64,000 bases of DNA from Flavobacterium sp. CS20 (GTDB taxonomy: Bacteria; Bacteroidota; Bacteroidia; Flavobacteriales; Flavobacteriaceae), in assembly GCF_018080005.1 (NCBI RefSeq), contig NZ_CP073015.1, positions 2,694,501-2,758,500 of the forward strand. The letters run 5' to 3'. This document shows, piece by piece, positions 56,845 to 64,000 of the stretch (positions are counted from its first letter, which is position 1; every line of letters begins with the position of its first letter). The translations under genes and the position numbers were made by a program. A model generated the notes under the pieces. The model worked only from the letters and a program-made list of their open reading frames with translations, was not told where the DNA came from and made no database searches.

Positions 56845-58469
56845 ATGGGAAAAGGATTTTTTCAAGTGCCACCAGCGGTCAATGAACCTATTAAGTCTTA
56901 CGCTCCAGGTACACCAGAGCGAGAAGAAGTATTGCAAACGTATAAAACTATGTATGAGTCTCATATAGAAGCACCTCTGTACATAGGAAGTCAACAAATT
57001 AAGTCAGGCAATACAAAACCGATCAATCCACCTCACGACCATCAGCACGAAGTTGGTGTTTATCACAATGCAGAACAAAAACACGTACAACAAGCTATTG
57101 ACGAAGCATTAAATGCCAAACAAGCTTGGGCGGATTTACCTTGGGAACAACGTGCGACTGTATTTCTTAAAGCTGCAGATTTAATTTCAGGACCTTATCG
57201 TCAAAAACTCAACGCTGCAACTATGATTGGTCAAGGCAAAAATGTTTTTCAAGCCGAAATAGATTCTGCTTGTGAGATTTCTGATTTCTTGAGATTTAAT
57301 GTAGAATATATGAGTCAGATTTTTGAAGAACAACCAGAATCTGATTCTGAAGCGTGGAATCGTGTTGAACACCGACCTCTTGAAGGTTTTGTTTATGCTA
57401 TTACGCCTTTTAATTTTACGGCAATTGCTGGAAACTTGCCTACTAGTCTGCGTTGATGGGCAATGTTACGGTTTGGAAACCTAGCGACAGTCAAATATTT
57501 TCTGCCAATGTTTTAATGGAAGTTTTTCAGCAAGCAGGTATTCCTGACGGTGTTATCAATATGATTATTGGTGATCCTGAAATGATTACAGATACCATTT
57601 TGGCTCACGAGGAATTTTCGGGTATTCACTTTACAGGAAGCACGACTGTTTTTAAAGGAATTTGGTCAAAAATTGGTCAAAATATTCACAACTATAAATA
57701 CTACCCAAGAATTGTGGGTGAAACTGGAGGCAAGGATTTTATTGTTGCTCACAAATCTGCCAATCCAAAAGTGGTTTCAACAGCTTTGGCTAGAGGTGCT
57801 TTTGAATATCAAGGTCAAAAATGTAGTGCGGCTTCAAGGGCTTACATTTCCAAAAGTATTTGGCTAGAAGTAAAAAAAATGTTGATAGAAGATGTCAAAT
57901 CTTTTAAAATGGGTTCACCAGATGATATGAAAAATTTTATCAACGCCGTCATTCATGAAGTCGCTTTTGATAAACTCGCAAAATACATAGATCAAGCCAA
58001 AAAAAGTGATGAAGCTAAAATTATAGTTGGTGGAAGTTATGATAAATCTAAAGGCTGGTTCATAAACCCGACAGTGATTGAAACCACAAATCCGAAATAT
58101 GAAACCATGGAAACCGAACTGTTTGGTCCTGTGCTAACCATTTATGTTTACGATGATGATAAATATGAAGAAACCTTAGATTTAGTCAATGATACAAGCA
58201 TTTATGCACTTACAGGTTCTATCATTTCAACTGATCGCTATGCGGTGGCTTTAGCTACCAAAAAACTTGAAAACTGTGCAGGAAATTTCTACATCAATGA
58301 TAAATGTACAGGTGCTGTAGTCGGCAGACAACCTTTTGGTGGTGCAAGGTCAAGCGGAACTAATGATAAAGCAGGTTCTAAATTAAACCTACTGCGTTGG
58401 ACTTCTCCACGATTGATTAAAGAAACTTTTGTGCCTGCAACAGATTATAGATATCCTTTTATGGGATAA
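56845..58469 (+). pseudogene. pruA: L-glutamate gamma-semialdehyde dehydrogenase, frameshifted
   Basis: The first frame runs to NFTAIAGNLPTS and then stops; the next begins MGNVTVWKPSDSQ. At 57447-57448 the text reads AGT followed by CTGCG, where AGT GCT GCG (Ser-Ala-Ala) is expected. One G is missing. Repair gives 541 residues, the usual length of flavobacterial PruA. The catalytic Cys lies in YQGQKCSAASRA and the Glu in VGETGGKD. The enzyme oxidises glutamate semialdehyde in proline breakdown. No putA is nearby. Confidence 0.93.
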
Positions 58470-58491
58470 CAAGCTGAATTGACCTGATATT

Positions 58492-58529
58492 AAAACCCTA
58501 CTGAGCTGTAAAAGTTTTGTAGGGTTTTT
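58492..58529 (+). terminator. Rho-independent terminator after pruA
   Basis: AAAACCCTAC pairs with GTAGGGTTTT, with a loop of 17 nt and a T run. It lies 22 bp after the pruA stop. Confidence 0.75.
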
Positions 58530-59187
58530 AAAATTTTAATAGATAAATATAATGATATTACGTGATTTGAAAACCTCTAATTCTAATAGTCTAATTTCGA
58601 GATTTAAGTCTCATGATTTTTTAGGGAAGAAAAGATATAGACCTTGGACAGTTATACAAAAAGAATTCTATCCAATCGCTTGACCTTGCATTCTGAGATG
58701 ATAATCATTTAAAACCAATATAATCAAGGTGTTTTTTATGCTCTAAAGCGAGACCACATTTTTGTTGAAGACATCTTTTAGGCTTGTGCTATAGGTAAAA
58801 AATAAATATATTTACAAAACTATGGGATGTCATAAGTTTAATACTGATTTCTGTAATTTTTTAGTGGTTATTCAGGTTAACAAAAGATTCTATATACAAA
58901 AAATTGTGTAATCGTTTTTTATGCTAAGCATCTAGTTATGCTCGATACATACCTTGGTCAAAGCAATCCATTTGGACTGAAGTGCAAAGGTTATCATTTT
59001 GTGAATCAGATACTGCTTTAAGCGTTGCATTATAATATCTAACAAAAATTAAATTGTAACTTTGGGTAACAAAAGACCAATTTATATAAATTCATAAAAG
59101 GATGATTCATTAAACTTCTAAAGTTGAGATAGACTTTAATTCAAGCTATTAAAAGTGAAGTTTTACTTTAGCAAAATATTCAAATAA
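58530..59187. other. Long gene-free region, possibly decayed coding sequence
   Basis: About 650 bp without an open frame of useful length. Short coding-like segments occur in changing frames (e.g. RPWTVIQKEFYP near 58640, LGQSNPFGLKCKG near 58950), separated by stops. I cannot assign a family. TACTTTAG at about 59165 is a weak -7-like element near the next gene. Confidence 0.4.
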
Positions 59188-61923
59188 ATGTTAATAATAA
59201 AAAATCTTAAGTTAGTAGTTCTGATTGTTTTATTTCCTTTTTATAGTTTTTATTCACAGGAATTGCTACCACCTATTACTAATTTTAGTCCAAATGTTTA
59301 TAAAGTCTTTGCTCAAAATTGGGATATCGATATTGATGATAAAGGATTTGTTTACCTAGCAAATAATCAAGGTTTATTAAAATATAATGGATTAAGTTGG
59401 TCTATCTATGAATTACCAAGAAACAATGTCGTTAGATCTGTGCATGCAAAAGATTCTCTCATATATACGGGTGCTTATAATGAGTTTGGTTATTGGGAAA
59501 AAAACTCTACAGGCAAACTGGTCTATAAATCCCTAAAAGATAAAGCTAAAGATTTTTCTGAAATTGATGAAATATGGCAGATTATATCAATTGGAGAACT
59601 CATTTATCTCAGATCTTTTGGAAAAATCTACGTTTATGATGGAGAAGAAATATCAATTGTTGCACAGATGAATCCAGAAACTATGACGTCATTTCACAAT
59701 CAATTGTATATTTCAGATCGGCATAGAGGGCTTTGTGTATTAACGGATGAAGGATTTAAAAAATTGGTAGATCAAGATAGTCTTGGCGGAGAAAAAATTT
59801 TGGATTTTAGCACATTTAGGAACAAATTAATAATAGCTACAAAAAGTACAATTTATGAATATTCTGATTTAAAAATTAAACCCCTTGGAAACATTTCTCT
59901 ATGGGAAAAATTAAAAAAATGGGAAATAAACAAAATAGAAGTCTTAGATTCTCAAACTATTGTGATAGGAACTGTTAAAAACGGAATAATTGCTTATAAC
60001 TTAAATAATAATGACATTCAAGTATTAAATAGAATTAATGGATTGCAAAATAATACAGTCCTTTCTTTAGAGAGTTTTGATAAAATATTATGGATTGGTT
60101 TAGATTATGGAATAGATAAAGTTGAGTTGAGTTCACCTATTAAGCTTTTCACAGAAAGTACAGGTGAATTGGGAACCGTTTATGATGTAGATTTTGTAAA
60201 GAACAAGACCTATATTGGAAGCAATCTTGGGGTTTATACTTTTAAAGACAAAAAACTAGAAATTTTGCCAGGTACCGAAGGTCATACTTGGAATCTTTAT
60301 AACAATGAAGATACATTATATATCAACCACAATGCAGGGACTTTTTTTTATATAAACAACAAGCTTGAAAAGATTGAAACTAAAACAGGTAGCTTTAAGA
60401 TTGAAAAATTACAAAACAAAAAAAAATCCGAATTTTTAATAGGAACTTATACAGGATTGAGACATTATAAAGACTCGATAAAAAACATCCCTAACTTAAA
60501 TTTTCCTATTAAAGATTTTCAGTTATATAATAATTCAGATTTATGGTTATTAGGTCTTTATGAAGGTTTATATAAGGTTGAATTCGATTCTACTTTTAGC
60601 AAAGTTATTGTTGAAAAAGTTGAAATACCCAATGGTAAAATTGATGCAAATACAAGGATAATGAGTATCAAAAATCAGTTTACTGTTTTCAATAACGGCG
60701 AGTGGTTCAAATACAATCCTTTTGAAGGTAAATTGGAAAGTTTTGAAGATTTTAATTTTTTAAAAAATAAAAAACCAATATTTAATGATGCTAAGATATT
60801 CTGGTTTTTAGATATAGAGAGTAAAACTTTTTATATGACAGATTTTGATGATTTTCATATAGACCTTAACTCAAAACAACTAAAAGACAGACTTGTCAAA
60901 AATTTCGAGAATATAATTTTTAAAAAAGATTCCATTTATTTGATAACTTTAAAAGACGGATTCTCTGAAATCGATCTCACTAAACTTGATCATCACATTC
61001 CTAATAAAGTTTATCAAAAACCTGAAGTTGTTGGAATCAGAAATGAAAAAGAAAGATTCAATTTAGACATTCAATATTTACCCTATAAAAAGTCAAGAGA
61101 TATTTATATAGACATCGCTTATCCTTTTTCTATGAACATCGATTTAAAATATAAATTAAACTCTTATGAAACTTTAAAAAAAGGAACAATAAATGATGGT
61201 GTGATCAATTTTCAAAATTTAAATCACGGAGACTATGTGCTTCATTTTTATACTGAAGACACAAAACGAGGTATAGTAAACTTGAGTTCATATAAATTTA
61301 CTATCTCTCCACCTTGGTATGCTTCTGTTTATATGAGGATAGTTTATGTTTTATTATGTTTATTGATAATTTATTTGATTTTTAAAATTAATAAATATAA
61401 ACTAAAAAAACATAGGCAGAAATTAATTGCAGACTATGAAAGACATAAATTAGAAGAATCCAAAAGACAAGAAAAAGAAAAACTTATTGATAAGCTTAAT
61501 TTTAAAAGTAAAGAATTAGCTAATACTACACTGACTTTAGCCAAGAAGAATGAAATCTTATTAGAACTTCAGAAAGAGATAAAAAATAATCAAGACGCTT
61601 TTAAAAATAAATATAAACTCAAAAATATATTGACTAAAATCAATAATGCTTTAAACAATAAAAATGAATGGGATGTTTTTGAAACTAACTTAAATGAAAT
61701 TCATGACGAGTTTTTTAAAAAACTATTGAAATCATATCCAGATCTTACTAATTCAGACTTGAAACTCTGTGCTTATCTTAAAATGAATATGACCTCTAAA
61801 GAAATTGCTCCACTTTTAAGAATTTCACTAAGAGGTGTAGAAGTGCATAGATACAGGTTAAGAAAAAAACTTAACTTAAAAAGTAACCAGCATTTAAATA
61901 ATTTTTTGATAAAAAATTTTTAA
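59188..61923 (+). CDS. Propeller sensor with Y_Y_Y and LuxR-type DNA-binding domain
   Basis: The 911-residue protein has a signal peptide (to about residue 24), a long N-terminal region of two-component-regulator-propeller-like repeats (about 30-600: short YLANNQGLLKYNG, IWQIISIGELIYLRSFG, YIGSNLGVYTFKD segments), a Y_Y_Y (triple-tyrosine) domain (about 650-705), and one transmembrane helix (about 715-735). A cytoplasmic coiled coil follows, and then a C-terminal LuxR-like HTH (LKLCAYLKMNMTSKEIAPLL, RGVEVHRYRLRKKLNL). There is no kinase domain. Such one-component membrane regulators in flavobacteria usually sense polysaccharides or other surface cues. The target is not visible here. Confidence 0.92.
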   Translation: MLIIKNLKLVVLIVLFPFYSFYSQELLPPITNFSPNVYKVFAQNWDIDIDDKGFVYLANNQGLLKYNGLSWSIYELPRNNVVRSVHAKDSLIYTGAYNEFGYWEKNSTGKLVYKSLKDKAKDFSEIDEIWQIISIGELIYLRSFGKIYVYDGEEISIVAQMNPETMTSFHNQLYISDRHRGLCVLTDEGFKKLVDQDSLGGEKILDFSTFRNKLIIATKSTIYEYSDLKIKPLGNISLWEKLKKWEINKIEVLDSQTIVIGTVKNGIIAYNLNNNDIQVLNRINGLQNNTVLSLESFDKILWIGLDYGIDKVELSSPIKLFTESTGELGTVYDVDFVKNKTYIGSNLGVYTFKDKKLEILPGTEGHTWNLYNNEDTLYINHNAGTFFYINNKLEKIETKTGSFKIEKLQNKKKSEFLIGTYTGLRHYKDSIKNIPNLNFPIKDFQLYNNSDLWLLGLYEGLYKVEFDSTFSKVIVEKVEIPNGKIDANTRIMSIKNQFTVFNNGEWFKYNPFEGKLESFEDFNFLKNKKPIFNDAKIFWFLDIESKTFYMTDFDDFHIDLNSKQLKDRLVKNFENIIFKKDSIYLITLKDGFSEIDLTKLDHHIPNKVYQKPEVVGIRNEKERFNLDIQYLPYKKSRDIYIDIAYPFSMNIDLKYKLNSYETLKKGTINDGVINFQNLNHGDYVLHFYTEDTKRGIVNLSSYKFTISPPWYASVYMRIVYVLLCLLIIYLIFKINKYKLKKHRQKLIADYERHKLEESKRQEKEKLIDKLNFKSKELANTTLTLAKKNEILLELQKEIKNNQDAFKNKYKLKNILTKINNALNNKNEWDVFETNLNEIHDEFFKKLLKSYPDLTNSDLKLCAYLKMNMTSKEIAPLLRISLRGVEVHRYRLRKKLNLKSNQHLNNFLIKNF

Positions 61924-62044
61924 AATATCCGAGCAATATTTCTTTATTTTATACTGAATTTCAGTAAAATAAGTCAAAATAATAGATGGATAAAATTAGC
62001 CTATCATTTTCCTTGGGATGAATGTGTTAAAATTTATTCCAATT

Positions 62045-62169
62045 ACTTATGGGGAAAAAATTGAAATCATAGAAAATGGATAAATCCATTCACAATCAAA
62101 TATTTGCAAACCCTAACCAGCGGTTTAAATCGTTGGCTATGGGAAATGCACAATCCTAAGCGTTTCAAC
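62045..62169. repeat. Dispersed repeat family A, copy 3 (long)
   Basis: It starts ACTTATGGGGAAAAAATTG, contains ATGGATAAATCCAT and ATATTTGCAAACC, then an extra ~22-25 bp segment around CAGCGGTTTAAATCG, an imperfect palindrome, and ends AATGCACAATCCTAAGCG. The extra segment is absent in copy 1 at 5356. Confidence 0.75.
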
Positions 62170-62207
62170 GGTTTTAAATAGCATTATTCGTTCAAATTGG
62201 TATAAAT

Positions 62208-62417
62208 TGACGTGAGTTCGATTTGTTGAAAACTGTAAATCAGATGATTGCATTTTTTTGTAAGCAAATTTTGTCATTTCGAACGAAGAATGAGGAGAAA
62301 TCTCATCCAACTGAGATGTATCGTCGCTCATGCTTCGCTCTATCGACATGACAAATGATTAAATATCTGTATTTTATATGAATATATTTTATTGGAATTT
62401 ATATCGAACTCACGTTA
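62208..62417. repeat. Dispersed TIR element (short copy, 210 bp)
   Basis: The left end (TGACGTGAGTTCGATTTG) and right end (complement of TAACGTGAGTTCGATATA) are inverted repeats. The centre has a REP-like palindrome: TTTGTCAT at 62270 and ATGACAAA ending at 62355. It matches the first ~75 and last ~135 bp of 51559-52047. There is no coding capacity, so it is a MITE-like element. Confidence 0.78.
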
Positions 62418-62449
62418 AATTACTTATTTCGTCGGTCACATTTTAAGCA

Positions 62450-62480
62450 AAAAAAGCTCGGCAAATGACCGAGCTTTTTT
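62450..62480 (-). terminator. Rho-independent terminator after gdhA (bidirectional)
   Basis: AAAAAAGCTCGG and CCGAGCTTTTTT form a perfect 12-bp stem with a 7-nt loop. On either strand the hairpin ends in a T run, so it can also stop transcription from the sensor gene. It lies about 20 bp past the gdhA stop. Confidence 0.92.
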
Positions 62481-62501
62481 GATTTTTAGCGAATTGTAAA
62501 T

Positions 62502-63851
62502 TTAAACTGTACCTTGAGCAAGCATTGCATCTGCAACTTTTACAAAGCCTGCAATGTTAGCACCTTTGACATAATCTATACTGCCATCTTCAGTTTTGCC
62601 ATATTTTATGCAAGCATCATGGATGTTTTCCATAATGTCTTTCAGCTTTTGGTCAACTTCTTCAGAAGTCCAACCGTATCGCATAGAGTTTTGCGTCATT
62701 TCAAGACCTGATGTTGCTACACCGCCTGCATTAGAAGCTTTGCACAGTGAAAAAATCACATTTTCCTTTTTAAAATGATTAATAGCATCTAAGGTACATG
62801 GCATATTGGCACCTTCAGCAACAACTTTAACTTGTTTGTTAACTAGTTTATAAGCATCGTCACGGTCAAGTTCATTTTGAGTAGCACAGGGCATTGCAAT
62901 ATCAATTTCTGTACCAATATCCCAAGGTTTTTTTCCTTCAAAATACTCAACATGGTCAAATTCATCTGCCATTTCATAAATTCTCCCTCGGCGAACATTT
63001 TTTAGATTTTGTAAATAGGCAAATTCTTTTGAGTGAAATCCTTCTGATGAATATACAAATCCAGATGAATCTGACAAGGTAACAACTATTGCTCCTAACT
63101 GAATTGCTTTTTTATATGCATATTGGGCAACATTTCCTGAACCAGAAATTGCAATTTTCTTGCCTTTTATTCCTTCATTTACATATTTCAACATATTTTG
63201 AGTATAGTAAACTACACCAAATCCTGTAGCTTCTGGTCTCATAAGTGATCCACCATAAGACAGACCTTTACCAGTCAAAACACCTGTAAATTCATTTTGC
63301 AGGCGTTTGTATTGCCCAAACAAATAGCCAATTTCTCGAGCACCTACGCCAATATCGCCAGCGGGAACATCTGTATCATTCCCAATATGTTTGGCTAATT
63401 CTGTCATAAAACTTTGACAAAAACGCATCACTTCGTTATCTGATTTTCCTTTAGGATCAAAATCTGAACCGCCTTTTCCGCCTCCAAGTGGAAGTGTGGT
63501 TAAGCTGTTTTTAAAAACTTGCTCAAATCCGAGAAATTTAAGAATACTCAAATTTACGGAAGGATGAAATCTTAATCCGCCTTTATATGGACCAATAGCA
63601 GAGTTAAATTGAACGCGATAACCTCGGTTAACTTGTATTTGACCTTCGTCATCTAACCAAGTTACTCTAAAGGTGATGATACGCTCAGGCTCTACCATGC
63701 GCTCTAAAAGCATTTTGTCTTGATATTGTGGGTTTTTCTCTATAAAAGGAATAACTGTTTCTGCAACTTCTTTTACAGCTTGCAAGAATTCTGTTTCTCC
63801 TGGGTTTTTTTGTTCTACTGAGTTTACAAATTCTTCAATTTTTGATTTCAT
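62502..63851 (-). CDS. gdhA: NADP-specific glutamate dehydrogenase
   Basis: The 449-residue protein has the family's PLGGGKGGSDFDPKGKS with the catalytic lysine (about residue 126), VPAGDIGVGAREIGYLFG, and the GSGNVAQYA nucleotide motif. The C-terminal VKGANIAGFVKVADAMLAQG is typical of the hexameric NADP-type (GdhA) of about 447 residues. It assimilates ammonia to glutamate. It is the last gene of the window and is convergent with the sensor gene. Confidence 0.97.
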   Translation of the reverse strand: MKSKIEEFVNSVEQKNPGETEFLQAVKEVAETVIPFIEKNPQYQDKMLLERMVEPERIITFRVTWLDDEGQIQVNRGYRVQFNSAIGPYKGGLRFHPSVNLSILKFLGFEQVFKNSLTTLPLGGGKGGSDFDPKGKSDNEVMRFCQSFMTELAKHIGNDTDVPAGDIGVGAREIGYLFGQYKRLQNEFTGVLTGKGLSYGGSLMRPEATGFGVVYYTQNMLKYVNEGIKGKKIAISGSGNVAQYAYKKAIQLGAIVVTLSDSSGFVYSSEGFHSKEFAYLQNLKNVRRGRIYEMADEFDHVEYFEGKKPWDIGTEIDIAMPCATQNELDRDDAYKLVNKQVKVVAEGANMPCTLDAINHFKKENVIFSLCKASNAGGVATSGLEMTQNSMRYGWTSEEVDQKLKDIMENIHDACIKYGKTEDGSIDYVKGANIAGFVKVADAMLAQGTV

Positions 63852-63894
63852 AATTATGGATATGGTAAAAAATTAGACTTATTTTAATAAAACA

Positions 63895-63902
63895 CAAATA
63901 TA
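63895..63902 (-). promoter_or_regulatory. Candidate -7 element (TATATTTG) for gdhA
   Basis: On the minus strand TATATTTG matches TAnnTTTG exactly, 43 bp upstream of the gdhA start codon. No clear -33 TTG is present. Confidence 0.5.
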
Positions 63903-64000
63903 AAAATATTTTAGGCTTTTAAATTAAAAAAATGATAAAACAAAGACATATTTTGCAATTTAAGTTTAAACCCGTTTTATAATTTTTATAATTACATTTA

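Larger units (their letters stand above)
61924..62501. other. Gene-free region with two repeat elements
   Basis: 578 bp between the sensor and convergent gdhA. It holds repeat family A copy 3 (62045-62169), the short TIR element (62208-62417) and the gdhA terminator. No gene is seen. Confidence 0.7.

Noticed and set aside
62208..62226. GAGTTCGATTT resembling a tRNA T-loop
   Set aside because: No cloverleaf, acceptor stem or anticodon arm can be built around it; it is the terminal repeat of the TIR element.

Overview
The window looks like chromosome of a low-GC marine-type Flavobacteriaceae (Bacteroidota); the genus cannot be fixed from the sequence alone. The signs are a type IX secretion (T9SS) cargo protein, lineage proteins such as DUF5686, DUF4199, DUF4153, DUF2795, DUF3127 and GIN-domain proteins, a caa3-type oxidase cluster with paired subunit III genes, a gene order purH-mreB-mreC-mreD-mrdA-rodA, and several upstream TAnnTTTG promoter elements of the Bacteroidota type. 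I see no tRNA, rRNA, prophage or CRISPR array.

Layout. 0.2-5.3 kb: a 1619-residue T9SS cargo protein and a small Gly/Pro-rich membrane protein. 5.6-7.9 kb: a 59-residue membrane protein, a methyltransferase, an EamA transporter and an ArsC/Spx-like protein. 8.1-13.2 kb (minus strand): a cytochrome oxidase assembly and subunit cluster (ctaB, two subunit III genes, subunit IV, a Cys-less thioredoxin-fold protein, SCO, DUF420, a small CxxC protein). 13.5-20.3 kb: metallopeptidase, hemE, a TerB/J-domain protein, then an Fe-S and redox group (Mrp, NifU, ferredoxin-NADP reductase, ferredoxin) and a glutaryl-CoA-type dehydrogenase. 20.3-23 kb: DUF4153 and YebC. 23-27.8 kb: a surface-sugar nucleotide cluster (UDP-sugar dehydrogenase, epimerase, rmlB, rmlA, cytidylyltransferase-like). 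27.8-30.9 kb: a WYL regulator gene split by an IS66/ISBst12-type element with perfect ends and an 8-bp target duplication, followed by a tandem array of about ten 45-49 bp units. 31-38.7 kb: DUF5686, pdhB, etfBA, a bifunctional-nuclease protein and a nucleoside transporter. 38.7-45.7 kb: the rod-shape operon and purH. 46-53.4 kb: DUF2795, secA, DUF4199, thioredoxin, GIN protein, flavin reductase, DUF3127. 53.4-64 kb: a GT39-like transferase, lpdA, pruA, a propeller/LuxR sensor and gdhA.

The most striking feature is a set of breaks in normally conserved genes. The epimerase, mreB, pruA, a flavin reductase and the IS transposase carry frameshifts. purH and DUF2795 carry in-frame TGA codons. SecA has Val in place of the conserved Gly of its Walker A motif. 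Repairing one or two bases restores the expected family length in each frameshifted case. Because mreB, purH and secA are usually essential or nearly so, and because the IS is otherwise pristine, I favour residual sequencing or assembly error over real gene decay, but reads are needed to decide.

Two dispersed repeat families also occur: a 70-125 bp family with three copies, and a 210/489 bp family with terminal inverted repeats and two copies. I did not find a convincing new multi-gene system. The best candidates for a second look are the WYL/IS66/tandem-array region and the repeat families.
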